Source: Thermotomaculum hydrothermale (lineage in GTDB: Bacteria > Acidobacteriota > Holophagae > Thermotomaculales > Thermotomaculaceae). Taken from it: DNA of 64,000 bases. The translations under genes and the position numbers were made by a program. This document shows positions 18,160-27,258 of the stretch, piece by piece (positions within the stretch are counted from its first letter, which is position 1; the number at the start of each line of letters is the position of its first letter). Below the pieces are notes generated by a model, which was given only the letters and a program-made list of their open reading frames with translations, was not told where the DNA came from and did no database searches. The stretch lies in assembly GCF_016592575.1 (NCBI RefSeq), contig NZ_AP017470.1:1553501-1617500 (forward strand), in the 5' to 3' direction.

Positions 18160-18887
18160 TATATTCAGCAGTATTACTCATCCTTGCAATTGCAGTATCA
18201 TACTTTAATAGATTAAAGGCAGAAAAAGATTTAATTGTTGGCGGAATCAGGGCGGCAATTCAACTTGTAATAATAGGCTATATCCTTCATTACATATTTG
18301 ACCTTAACAAACTCTGGGCACAGTTGCTTCTTCTATTTGTAATGAGCCTTATTGCTGCACACACAGCAAAGGGAAGGGCAAAGGAGGTAAAAAACGCAGG
18401 GCTGTTTTCCTTTATTGGAATTGTATGCGGAACAACGGTTTCAATAGGCTTGCTTCTTGCCGTTGGGTTTATAAAACCAGAGCCAAAATTCCTTATCCCT
18501 TTAGGGGGAATGGTAATAGGCAATACAATGACGGCATCTGCCCTTGCACTTGACAGGTTTCACAGTGAGTTAAAATCAAATCTGCCTAAAATACTCTTTG
18601 CACTATCCCTTGGAATGAGCACAAGCGACGCTTCAGTTTTTTATGTTAGAAAATCAATCAAAGCGGCAATGACACCGATAATAAATACATTAAAGATTGT
18701 CGGGATTATTCAGTTGCCCGGCGCAATGACCGGAATGCTTATTGCCGGCGCTTCCCCGATGAAGGCTGCAATGTTTCAACTGGTAATTATGTATATGATT
18801 GCATCTGCAGTAAGCATTGGAAGTTCTGTTGCACTTTTAATTGCAAGGAAAAAACTCTTTTACAAAGACATTACGGTAAACATATAA
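18144..18887 (+). CDS. fetB: ABC transporter permease, FetB/UPF0014 family
   Basis: The 247-aa integral membrane protein has about seven hydrophobic segments. It shows the UPF0014 signatures GGIRAAIQLVIIGYIL (about 34-50), IPLGGMVIGNTMTASALALD (about 113) and LPGAMTGMLIAGASP (about 190). It is the membrane partner of the overlapping ATPase gene and together they should form an exporter, by analogy with E. coli FetAB. The ATG lies inside the fetA 3' end. The next gene, cmoA, starts one base after its stop. Confidence 0.9.
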   Translation: MYEKVIYSAVLLILAIAVSYFNRLKAEKDLIVGGIRAAIQLVIIGYILHYIFDLNKLWAQLLLLFVMSLIAAHTAKGRAKEVKNAGLFSFIGIVCGTTVSIGLLLAVGFIKPEPKFLIPLGGMVIGNTMTASALALDRFHSELKSNLPKILFALSLGMSTSDASVFYVRKSIKAAMTPIINTLKIVGIIQLPGAMTGMLIAGASPMKAAMFQLVIMYMIASAVSIGSSVALLIARKKLFYKDITVNI

Positions 18888-18888
18888 A

Positions 18889-19611
18889 ATGGAAGAAAAA
18901 AAAGACAGGATATTCCAGGTTGAAAAAATAGAAAGCGATTTCAGATTTGACAGAGAGGTTGCAAACATATTTGACGATATGCTTAACCGCTCAATTCCCT
19001 TTTACCGACAGGTTATAGAGGCAACAGGGGAAATCCTCTTAAAAACAATGCCTGACAATCCAAAGATTTACGATTTAGGCTGCTCAACAGGCAACACATT
19101 GATTTACCTTGCCTCTATTTTAAAAGACAAGAAACCTGAACTTATAGGAGTTGACAACTCAAGGGATATGGTTGAGAAGGCAAGGGAAAAGGCAAAGGCT
19201 TACAACAAAAAGATAGAATTTGTGGTTTCAGACATTGAAAAGATTGAAATTAAAAACGCAGATGCGGTAATTATGAATTACACACTTCAATTTATAAGGC
19301 CTTTGAAAAGGCCGCAGATAATTGAAAAAATTTACAACGGACTAAAAGAAAATGGAATTTTTATACTGAGTGAAAAGGTGATATTTGAACACCCAAAACT
19401 AAATAGAAACTTTGTTGAAATATACTATAACTTCAAGAAAAAACAGGGCTATTCAGAGCTTGAAATTGCAAAAAAAAGGGAAGCACTTGAAAATGTATTA
19501 ATCCCCTTCACAATTAACGAGAACATTCAACTCCTCAAAAACGCAGGCTTCTCTTACACCACCCCCTTCTTCCAGTGGATAAACTTCACCTCATTCATTG
19601 GGATAAAGTAA
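18889..19611 (+). CDS. cmoA: Carboxy-S-adenosyl-L-methionine synthase
   Basis: CmoA converts SAM and prephenate to carboxy-SAM, used by CmoB to make the wobble uridine modification cmo5U34 in tRNA. The 240-aa sequence is collinear with the family: FDREVANIFDDMLNRSIPFY near 20, the SAM-binding motif IYDLGCSTGNTLIYL near 60, IGVDNSRDMV near 86, and NYTLQFIRP near 120. The C-terminus FFQWINFTSFIGIK resembles the family's FQCFNFASFLAIK ending. cmoB is not adjacent, which leaves the partner unplaced. Last gene of a co-directional run. Confidence 0.92.
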   Translation: MEEKKDRIFQVEKIESDFRFDREVANIFDDMLNRSIPFYRQVIEATGEILLKTMPDNPKIYDLGCSTGNTLIYLASILKDKKPELIGVDNSRDMVEKAREKAKAYNKKIEFVVSDIEKIEIKNADAVIMNYTLQFIRPLKRPQIIEKIYNGLKENGIFILSEKVIFEHPKLNRNFVEIYYNFKKKQGYSELEIAKKREALENVLIPFTINENIQLLKNAGFSYTTPFFQWINFTSFIGIK

Positions 19612-19719
19612 AAAACCAAAAAGATAACATTCTGATTTTTTTATTGGTGCTACATTTCTAACACTTTAAAGCAGTCTTCTTTTTCTTTTTTATTTGCACT
19701 ATAAACAAAAATATTTCTG

Positions 19720-22248
19720 TCACTCACCCCAAACTTTATCAATTACTTTTTTAATCTTTTCTTCATAGGTTTTTATAAGCTTGCGGCAGCCATCTATCAC
19801 TTTTCGCTCTGCTTCTATTTTTCCCACAATACGCTGCTGTACTTTCAACGGGGGGAGGGGGATAATTAAATTTTTTACATCGTTCGAGTTTATACTAGGA
19901 TATGCCCCTTTTCCCATTTTTTTTATCATTTGATTAATGATAAATTCAGAATATATACAGCTAAAAAGGTATTCTGGTATGATATAGTTCTTACTTCTCA
20001 ATACAGCAAAACCTGTTGATGCTACTATCTTCTGAGGCAAATTTTTAAGAATAGTAAAAGCTTTTAAATTTGGCCGAACGGTTGACAATAAAACATCATT
20101 TTCTTTCACTATTCTTCTTGCACGACTGGGGGCATTCTTGGTTAAAATTCTGTTATCAAAAGAAACCTTACCTGTTCCATTTTCTACTGAATTAATGTCA
20201 ATATAAATAACTTCACAATCACCATATAAATCATAAGGATTTGCTGATTCTGGATTTATCTCACATACTTCTCCCAGTTTTACCATTGGCCAGCCGTCGG
20301 AGAGTTCTTCTTTTTTTTCTGGGTGCTGAGCAAGGTATTCTTTTAACTCCTCGTCAAGATAGCCTTCTACATCAGGCTTCCAGTTGTCTATCACCTGCTT
20401 GCAGCCATCAATAATCTTCTGGTAGCCTTCTATCTCTGATACAATCTCCTTCTGTACTTCAAGGGGAGGAAGAGGAATATAAAGGTTTGAAAATTCAGAT
20501 ATCCAATACCTTTTATGCTGAGTTGTATCAATATTAATTTTTTGCATTATATAAAATGCATACTTAATATTAATTCTTTCAGTAGCTAATAAAATTTTCA
20601 TCGCAGATGATTTCACTTTAAAAGGGAAATCAACAAATTTTCTTGCTGTAGTAAAATCATCAAAAATAATTACTGGTAATTTTTCTTTTGGAAAGATACC
20701 ATCTTCTTCATTTGTATAACCAAGTATAAAAGTTTTACCTGCAGTAAGTACTGGTGTTTTAAATTCATTGCTATAATTTTCAGATTTAACAATATAGTTA
20801 GCAGGCTGTTCATAAATTAATACATCTCCTAATTTCACCATTGGCCATTTCTGATTTATCCGTTTTTCTATTACTCTATATCTGTCGCCGGTTAGGTTAT
20901 AATCGCCATTTTCGGCAAGTTTTTCTTTCTTTACCAGCAGGGCTGAGCAGGGGTTTTCATCTGGATTAAACTCGTCAACCTTCCCACTTATCACCTTTTC
21001 AATGTACTCTCTTATAACATTCAGGGCATCGGGCAAATCGTTTTTATCAATTGGGCGGCGCTGAGCGCCTAAATCAAAGCCGTCGTTTTCAATTTTTATA
21101 AACAAAATACTGTCAGCCTTTTTGACAAGTACCTTATCCATAAGCAAAATTGAGGTTTTTACACCAGAATAGGGCTGAAAAACTCCAGCAGGAAGTGATA
21201 CCACAGCATAAAGATAGTTTTCTACAAGCATTTTGCGTAGTTGCTTGTATGCTTTGGCACTCTGGAAAATAATACCTTCAGGCACAATCACCCCAGCCCT
21301 TCCCGTGGGTGTTAGGTGCTCAGCTATATAGTTTACAAAAAGCACTTCACTACGCTTACTCTGAACACTAAAACGCCTGTGTGGCTTGATTCCACCTTTT
21401 GGCGACATAAAAGGTGGATTGGCAAGGATTACATCAGCATATTCGTTCCATCTATCTTCACTGGTTAGAGTGTCATATTCGTATATTTGAGGATTTACAA
21501 AACCGTGTAAATACATATTCACAAGTGAAAGCCTCACCATATCTGGTGAAATATCATAGCCTTTAAAATTTTTATACAATTTTTTACGCTCATCAGTGGT
21601 AAGCAAATCACCCATACAAATTCCATTGTGGGATTTATATTTTTCTGAAGTATTTTCACATAAAATATGTTTATATGCTGAAATCAAAAATCCAGCAGTC
21701 CCGCATGCTGGGTCAAGTATGAGTTCATTTTTTTTGGGGTTAATTATTTTAACTATAAAATCAATTATATGGCGGGGGGTTCTAAACTGGCCAGCATCAC
21801 CCTGACTGCCTAAAACAGAAAGCAGGTATTCAAAAGCATCTCCAAGGCGCTCTGAATGGTCGTATTCAAATTCATTTATTGTTTTTAAAAAAAGTTTTAG
21901 AGTTTCAGGGTCTCTATATGGCAAATAAGCATTTTTGAAAATATTACGGAAAAGCTCTGGAAGATTGGGGTTGTGGCTCATTTTAGTTATTGCTTCTGCA
22001 TATAGATTAAGCATTTCAAAACCACCAAGCCGAGGATTAAAGATATTGCGCCAGCTATATTTTTCATAATCACCGGTGAAGAAGCTACGCTTTCCACCCA
22101 TTTCTATTGATTCTCTGTCCATGTCATCCATAAACTTGTAAATAAGGGCAATTGTAATTTGTTCTACCTGACTTTTGGGGTCAGGTACCTTCCCTACGAG
22201 AATGTCACGGGCTGTGTCAATTCTTCTTTTAGTCTCAGCATCAAGCAT
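19720..22248 (-). CDS. hsdM: Type I restriction-modification HsdM-HsdS fusion
   Basis: The 842-aa protein fuses two normally separate subunits. Residues about 1-465 are an N6-adenine methyltransferase: an HsdM N-terminal helical domain, then FRTPRHIIDFIVKIINP, SAM motif ILDPACGTAGFLI and catalytic NPPF in DVILANPPFMSPKG. Residues about 475-842 are a specificity subunit with two target-recognition domains, each opening with WPMVKLGDV or WPMVKLGEV and each closing with IPLPPLEVQKEIV or IPLPPLKVQQRIV plus a helical dimerisation segment. It should methylate a bipartite DNA site set by the two TRDs and join HsdR for cleavage. Start ATG 22248 follows AAAGGGGAG. Confidence 0.92.
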   Translation of the reverse strand: MLDAETKRRIDTARDILVGKVPDPKSQVEQITIALIYKFMDDMDRESIEMGGKRSFFTGDYEKYSWRNIFNPRLGGFEMLNLYAEAITKMSHNPNLPELFRNIFKNAYLPYRDPETLKLFLKTINEFEYDHSERLGDAFEYLLSVLGSQGDAGQFRTPRHIIDFIVKIINPKKNELILDPACGTAGFLISAYKHILCENTSEKYKSHNGICMGDLLTTDERKKLYKNFKGYDISPDMVRLSLVNMYLHGFVNPQIYEYDTLTSEDRWNEYADVILANPPFMSPKGGIKPHRRFSVQSKRSEVLFVNYIAEHLTPTGRAGVIVPEGIIFQSAKAYKQLRKMLVENYLYAVVSLPAGVFQPYSGVKTSILLMDKVLVKKADSILFIKIENDGFDLGAQRRPIDKNDLPDALNVIREYIEKVISGKVDEFNPDENPCSALLVKKEKLAENGDYNLTGDRYRVIEKRINQKWPMVKLGDVLIYEQPANYIVKSENYSNEFKTPVLTAGKTFILGYTNEEDGIFPKEKLPVIIFDDFTTARKFVDFPFKVKSSAMKILLATERINIKYAFYIMQKINIDTTQHKRYWISEFSNLYIPLPPLEVQKEIVSEIEGYQKIIDGCKQVIDNWKPDVEGYLDEELKEYLAQHPEKKEELSDGWPMVKLGEVCEINPESANPYDLYGDCEVIYIDINSVENGTGKVSFDNRILTKNAPSRARRIVKENDVLLSTVRPNLKAFTILKNLPQKIVASTGFAVLRSKNYIIPEYLFSCIYSEFIINQMIKKMGKGAYPSINSNDVKNLIIPLPPLKVQQRIVGKIEAERKVIDGCRKLIKTYEEKIKKVIDKVWGE

Positions 22249-22270
22249 AGTTTCTCCCCTTTGTACTACT

Positions 22271-22362
22271 CATTTCGTCATATTTATAAAACATGTTGAA
22301 ATTTAGCCTTTTTTTCGACATATAAAAAAAACATGTTGAAATTTACATTTTTTTTCGACATA
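22271..22362. repeat. 40-bp tandem repeats of an imperfect inverted repeat (operator-like)
   Basis: Two tandem copies with a 40-base period start at 22291 and 22331, each containing ACATGTTGAAATTTA, a T-run and TTTCGACATAT. A diverged partial third copy (TTTCGTCATA) sits at 22273-22282. Within each copy ATGTTGAAA and TTTCGACAT form an imperfect inverted repeat. The array fills the gap between the fic stop codon and the hsdMS leader. A related TTTCAACATA occurs at 26176-26185 upstream of hsdR. This looks like a regulator binding array for the restriction genes. Confidence 0.7.
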
Positions 22363-23448
22363 TTAATTCTCTTCTGATATTAAATTAAAATCTTTAAATA
22401 GCTTAAACAAAGGTTCATTTATATAATAATTATTTCTACCAATTTTTTCCTTTTTCAAAAAACCTCCTTTTACCAATTCATCAAGATAACTTGCTGCCGT
22501 TTGCCTATGGATATTTAAATCTTTCTGCAAATAATCAATTTTCGTGTAAGGGTGTTTAAAAAGGTTATTTAATAAATCCTGAGAATAAAATTTATACTGG
22601 TTTCTTATTTCATGTTTATATTTTTTCATTAACTTTGATATTTCATTAATAAGGTAAATTGTTCCTTTAGATGTAATTTCTACCCCTTTCAACATATATA
22701 AAATCCACTCTTCCCAATTTTCTTTATCCCTGACTTCCTGAAGCAAACGATAGTAATCCCCTTTTGTTCTAATAATATAACTACTTAAATAAAGTATTGG
22801 TAAGTCAAGCAAATCTTTTTGAACTAAATATAGTATATTAAGTATTCTTCCTGTTCTTCCATTGCCATCATAAAAGGGATGGATTGATTCAAACTGATAA
22901 TGTATTATTGCCATCTTTATTAAAGAATCTACAGGGTGTAAGTCATCATTATTTATATATTTTTCAAGATTTTGCATTAATTGAACAATTGTCTCATAAT
23001 CCTGTGGGGGGATATATACAGTTTCACCTGTTGCAGCGTTTTTAAGTTCAGTTCCAGGTAGTTTTCTATATCCTGCATTGTTTGAAACTATTATTTCTTG
23101 AATATCTAATATAATTTTATTGGTTATTAATTTTTTTTCTTTTAAAGCATTATAACCAGTTTTTAAAGCTTTTGCGTATTGGTGGACTTCTTTAGCATTT
23201 GGATTTGATATAAAACTTTCAAAAAGACTTTCTTTATAGACTTCATCATGAGTAGTTATAATGTTTTCAATTGCGGAACTATCTTTAGCTTCGAGCAAAG
23301 GTAAAGTATTAATTAAAATAGCTTCATTGGGAATTGTTTTTGCAATTCCCTTTAGTTCGGCAAGGTATCTATGTGATTGAGAAAGCTGTTTAAGAATTGC
23401 TTTTGTTTCAACATCAATTTTAGGGGGTAATAAATTTAATTTTTCCAT
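22363..23448 (-). CDS. Fic-domain protein adenylyltransferase with winged-helix C-terminus
   Basis: The 361-aa protein carries the canonical Fic motif HPFYDGNGRTGR at 190-201, which transfers AMP (or another nucleotide moiety) to hydroxyl side chains of target proteins. An inhibitory motif of the class II type, S57-x3-E61-N62 (SSAIEN), precedes it on the same chain, so basal activity should be autoinhibited. Residues about 300-350 (TKIDYLQKDLNIHRQTAASY, then LDELVKGGFLKKEK) form a winged helix, suggesting DNA binding and self-regulation. It sits between hsdR and hsdMS on the same strand, a frequent position for Fic/DOC-like proteins in type I loci. The target is not evident. Confidence 0.92.
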   Translation of the reverse strand: MEKLNLLPPKIDVETKAILKQLSQSHRYLAELKGIAKTIPNEAILINTLPLLEAKDSSAIENIITTHDEVYKESLFESFISNPNAKEVHQYAKALKTGYNALKEKKLITNKIILDIQEIIVSNNAGYRKLPGTELKNAATGETVYIPPQDYETIVQLMQNLEKYINNDDLHPVDSLIKMAIIHYQFESIHPFYDGNGRTGRILNILYLVQKDLLDLPILYLSSYIIRTKGDYYRLLQEVRDKENWEEWILYMLKGVEITSKGTIYLINEISKLMKKYKHEIRNQYKFYSQDLLNNLFKHPYTKIDYLQKDLNIHRQTAASYLDELVKGGFLKKEKIGRNNYYINEPLFKLFKDFNLISEEN

Positions 23449-23466
23449 TTTTTCTAATTACTCCTT

Positions 23467-25989
23467 TTATGCACTAAATATATTTAATGGCACATAATCC
23501 TTTATGTATTCTGGTATAGCTTTTCTGAGTTCAGGTGGTAATTTTTTATAAGATTCTCCATAGGGTGAAATATTTAACATGGCATAATTGCCACTATCTA
23601 TAATTTGCCTGAATTCCGGGTCAACGATATAGGCTTTAAAAACTGTTTTTGCATATTCAAAATATTCTTCTTTCGGTAAATAACGGCTATCAAATTTATC
23701 AAATTCTTCTTCAAGGAGTTCTTCTTTTGTCTTAAAATAGGGAATTATGCCAAATATTTTTTCAATAATCTCTTTCAGAGTAATACGCCTATCTATGTTA
23801 ATTGCTTTTCTCAACTTATCAAGAGTAAAATATTCTTCAGGTTTATCCATAATATTCTTTTCAATGTAATCAAGTAGCTCTTCCCAATTCCCTTCTTCAA
23901 CTTTTTGTTTTATATAAGGATGATCTATAATTTTATTTTCAAATTTTTCAAAATACATTCTGTCAATTTTCATCCCCTCAGTACCAATGGCTTTCTGCTC
24001 AAAGGATAGTATATGGTCATCTTTTTTGCTATGGTATTCATCACTATCTATTATTATTCCCTGAGTTCCTGAAGAACTACCTCTTCCAATAGGAAGCTCT
24101 ATTATTTCGTCATAATTGAATTTTTCTTCAAAATATTCACAATTAGCAAAGAAATCAAAAAGCTTAAAGTATTTTTTTTGTTTTTCACCTATCTCTGCTT
24201 TAAGTTTTTCATCAATTAGATTTTCAGTAAAGTTATGCTTTCTCGTCCCCCTTCCTTTTATCTGAATAAATTCAGTTGGGGAAAAAATAGGTCTCATCAA
24301 ACAAATATTTAAAATATCAGGGCAATCATATCCTGTTGTCATCATTCCCACTGTAACACAAACACGAGTTTTGCTTGTTCTATATACCGGGTTAAAATTT
24401 CCATAACCTGAAAGATTGTTATTGGTAAAATTAATTGTAAATTGCTGAGCATCATGAATAATTGATGTTACCTGAATAGCAAAATCTGAATTGTATTTAC
24501 CTGGAAACATTTTATCCGCAATTTTGTTTAAAATCTGAGTGATTTTAGCAGCATGATTTTGTGAAACACAAAAAACTATTGTTTTCCCAATTTCTCCAGT
24601 TATTGGGTCTCTGAGGGCGTTTTTCATGAATGCCTCGCAAAAAGCCCTGTTGGTGCTTTCTGAAAAAAACTTCTTTTCAAAATCTTTATGTACATATGTC
24701 TTTTCTACTTCTTCTCCTTCTTCATTGATTGTTGTTACCGCGTATCCTTCATCTGAAAGAAGTTGAGTAGTAATTTCAGTTCTTGCATCAACTACAACAG
24801 GGTTTACCAGATAACCATCTTTTACACCATCAATAAGAGAATACCGAAATGTTGGCTCTCCATTCTCACAACCAAAAGTCCTATAAGTATCAAGAAGAAG
24901 TCTTCTTTCAAGCTGCCTTGGGTCATTTTCTCCAAGTTTAGATACATCAATATTTTTTAAGTAGTTTTTGGGTGTAGCAGTTAACCCCAATTTATAGCCG
25001 ATAAAATATTCAAATACAGCACGGCTATTCCCACCTATACTTCTGTGGGCTTCATCAGAAATTACAAGGTCAAAATCATCCGGCGAAAAAGACCTTTTAT
25101 AACGATTCTTGGAAAGAAAAGTTTGAATTGTTGAGACTACAATTTCAGCCTTTCGCCAATCATCTCTATTTTCTTTGTAAATAACTGTGGTGTAATCATT
25201 TTTAAGATAATCATTAAAGGCTCTGTACGCCTGATTTTCAAGTTCCAACCTATCTACTAAAAATAATACTCTTCTGGCATTGCCTGTTCTTAAAAACAAT
25301 TTTATAACTGCTGCTGAAACAAGAGTTTTTCCTGTACCTGTTGCCATTTCAAAAAGAAATCTATCTTTACCCTGTTTTACTGCATTCTGTATAGATTTTA
25401 CAGCCATAAGTTGATATTTCCTAAGAAACCGTAGTTTATTTTCATCTATAAATTTCTGTCTTGTAGATTCGCTTAAATATGAAGGATCATGTTTATAATC
25501 AGGCCGTTGTGTTAGAACAATATAGTCTTCTTCAACTATTTCTTCTACAAGCCGATTTTGATCCGGTTTGAAATTTGCATATCCTTGCACCGCTTCTGGG
25601 GTAGGGAATTTGCTAATTATCTGCGGATTACCCCTTTCAAGATCCCAGAAATAATGTATATTCCCATTTGAAAGGATAACAAACCTACACCCCTGAGATC
25701 TCGCATATTTTCTTGCCTGCTCCTTGCCAAATAGCGGATTTTTATCTTCTGCTTTTGCTTCCAGAACAACCAAAGGAAATCCCTTTTCATCAAGGAGTAG
25801 AAAATCAACAAAACCATTTGATGTATGTTCGAAATTTTCACCAAACTCGTTTAGCTTTTGCTCTGTCATCTTAACATTATTTTCTAAAAGGACATTTGCT
25901 TTTCCTTCTTCAGTGTCGAAGAATCTCCAGCCTGCCTCTTCAAGTAGTTTATTAATTTTTATCCTTGCTTTTGCTTCTTTTTCAGCCAT
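23467..25989 (-). CDS. hsdR: Type I restriction enzyme R subunit (HsdR)
   Basis: The 840-aa protein combines an N-terminal PD-(D/E)xK nuclease (GFVDFLLLDEKGFPLVVLEA followed by K, about 60-83), a superfamily 2 helicase with Walker A MATGTGKTLVSAAV (about 215), DEAH in LVISDEAHRSIGG and VGMMTTGYDCPDILN, and IKGRGTRKH (motif VI). It translocates DNA and cuts when its site is unmethylated. I start it at ATG 25989, six bases after AGGA, rather than an upstream TTG. The stop is 18 bases before the fic start, so the operon reads hsdR-fic-hsdMS. Key motifs look intact. Confidence 0.93.
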   Translation of the reverse strand: MAEKEAKARIKINKLLEEAGWRFFDTEEGKANVLLENNVKMTEQKLNEFGENFEHTSNGFVDFLLLDEKGFPLVVLEAKAEDKNPLFGKEQARKYARSQGCRFVILSNGNIHYFWDLERGNPQIISKFPTPEAVQGYANFKPDQNRLVEEIVEEDYIVLTQRPDYKHDPSYLSESTRQKFIDENKLRFLRKYQLMAVKSIQNAVKQGKDRFLFEMATGTGKTLVSAAVIKLFLRTGNARRVLFLVDRLELENQAYRAFNDYLKNDYTTVIYKENRDDWRKAEIVVSTIQTFLSKNRYKRSFSPDDFDLVISDEAHRSIGGNSRAVFEYFIGYKLGLTATPKNYLKNIDVSKLGENDPRQLERRLLLDTYRTFGCENGEPTFRYSLIDGVKDGYLVNPVVVDARTEITTQLLSDEGYAVTTINEEGEEVEKTYVHKDFEKKFFSESTNRAFCEAFMKNALRDPITGEIGKTIVFCVSQNHAAKITQILNKIADKMFPGKYNSDFAIQVTSIIHDAQQFTINFTNNNLSGYGNFNPVYRTSKTRVCVTVGMMTTGYDCPDILNICLMRPIFSPTEFIQIKGRGTRKHNFTENLIDEKLKAEIGEKQKKYFKLFDFFANCEYFEEKFNYDEIIELPIGRGSSSGTQGIIIDSDEYHSKKDDHILSFEQKAIGTEGMKIDRMYFEKFENKIIDHPYIKQKVEEGNWEELLDYIEKNIMDKPEEYFTLDKLRKAINIDRRITLKEIIEKIFGIIPYFKTKEELLEEEFDKFDSRYLPKEEYFEYAKTVFKAYIVDPEFRQIIDSGNYAMLNISPYGESYKKLPPELRKAIPEYIKDYVPLNIFSA

Positions 25990-26341
25990 ACTCAATCCTA
26001 AATTAATTCCTATTTGTATCCCTTTTTCTTTCTTTGTTCATTAAGGTAAAGCAAACTCTGAATTGTTTACATTTGCAGTTTTTTAAACGGCTACCATTAC
26101 TTTCAATTTTTATTTTATCATCAGATATTTTATTTTTTCTCGTTTTCACTATCATAAAATTTCCCTACTCTAAAATTTCAACATACTCCATTCTATATTT
26201 AAATTTATTTTAACATACAAAACTTACAAGTGTATGACATTATTAGAGATTTAATCATTCCAATTACAAATATTGCTCATTTGAAATCATTTTAATATTT
26301 ATCCTTTTAATACGGTATAGAAGTCTTTAATTTTTACTAAA
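25990..26341. other. AT-rich intergenic region upstream of hsdR
   Basis: This 352-base stretch has no convincing ORF. It must contain the minus-strand promoter for hsdR-fic-hsdMS. The only structure I see is TTTCAACATA at 26176-26185, matching one half of the tandem repeat at 22271-22362. The base composition is more AT-rich than neighbouring genes, as is common at the edge of restriction islands. No integrase or tRNA is adjacent. Confidence 0.4.
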
Positions 26342-27136
26342 TTACTTACACCTTTCTTTTAAAGCTTTTTTGATGTTTGGGGGGATTTTTGTTGCTTGAG
26401 AGATTATTTGTTTTGCTTGAGCGCAGTTTCCTGCAAAGGCAAGGGAGAGGGCGTATTTTGGGTAAAAGGATTTGTTTTCAGGGTAGTCTTTTGCAGCAAA
26501 CTGGAATTGCTCCACAGCCTTTTCAAACTTTTTCATTTTCATTAAGGTTTCAGCGTAGCCTATTCTAAAAATCAATGGATACTTCTCATTTTTTAAGGTT
26601 TCAAGCCTTCTTTTTAAGTATGAAATCCTCTCCTCAATGTGTTTCAATTTCATCTCATCAGTTGCCTTTTCCTCAGCCTTTCTATTGTTTAATTCAAGAC
26701 TTGCAGCACTTCCACACATATAATCCTGAGTCCCACTTACTGAATCCCCCTCTAAAGATACCTTCGACTCTAATTTTTTCCTTCTCCTTTCAAGAATTTT
26801 CAGGCTTTCCTTTATGCTTTTTTCAAGTGTTTTTTTGTATGAGGGGTAAAGGGAAAGGGCTTTTTCAAAATTTTTTTCAGCATTTTTGTAATCATTTTTT
26901 TTCAGATAAACAATCCCCTTATATCCGTATGCAGAGTAGTTTGAAGGATAGTTTTTAATGGCAGCATCAAACATTTTCATTGCTTTATCAAGTTTGCCTT
27001 TTTTAAGGTATTTCACCCCCATATTAACCCTGCGAATTGATGCAGGGAGAGGCTTTAATCTTATGTGAATTCTTTTTGCCAGAACAGGAGAAAAATAAAA
27101 GGTTAAAAAAATCAAAAAAACAATGCTTTTTTTCAA
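26342..27136 (-). CDS. Secreted TPR protein (264 aa)
   Basis: A signal peptide (KKSIVFLIFLTFYFSPVLA) leads to tetratricopeptide repeats at about 35-105 (MGVKYLKKGKLDKAMKMFDA, then YPSNYSAYGYKGIVYLKKND) and again at about 200-250 (ETLMKMKKFEKAVEQFQFA, then YALSLAFAGNCAQAKQII). A coiled, charged linker lies between. It is probably periplasmic and acts as an assembly or scaffold protein. I take the TTG at 27136 as start, since GGGGG lies six bases upstream; an alternative TTG is at 27142. It is divergent from cvpA and has no obvious partner. Confidence 0.75.
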   Translation of the reverse strand: MKKSIVFLIFLTFYFSPVLAKRIHIRLKPLPASIRRVNMGVKYLKKGKLDKAMKMFDAAIKNYPSNYSAYGYKGIVYLKKNDYKNAEKNFEKALSLYPSYKKTLEKSIKESLKILERRRKKLESKVSLEGDSVSGTQDYMCGSAASLELNNRKAEEKATDEMKLKHIEERISYLKRRLETLKNEKYPLIFRIGYAETLMKMKKFEKAVEQFQFAAKDYPENKSFYPKYALSLAFAGNCAQAKQIISQATKIPPNIKKALKERCK

Positions 27137-27243
27137 AACCAACCCCCTTTTTTAAAATTACAAAAATTCTTTTGCCTGACTTAATTATACCCGTAATATC
27201 AAAAAATTGTGACAATAGACACCTGAATTTAAAATCAATTTAT

Positions 27244-27251
27244 GCTATTAT
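27244..27251 (+). promoter_or_regulatory. Possible leaderless promoter of cvpA
   Basis: The extended -10-like TGCTATTAT (27243-27251) ends seven bases before the ATG at 27259. Transcription would therefore start at or next to the start codon. No Shine-Dalgarno sequence is present (the bases between are nearly all T). The -35 region is weak. Confidence 0.4.
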
Positions 27252-27258
27252 ATTTTTT

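Noticed and set aside
27037..27258. N-terminal extension of cvpA
   Set aside because: The extra 74 residues do not resemble CvpA and are rich in Lys, while the family start MNWIDIAVI fits at 27259.
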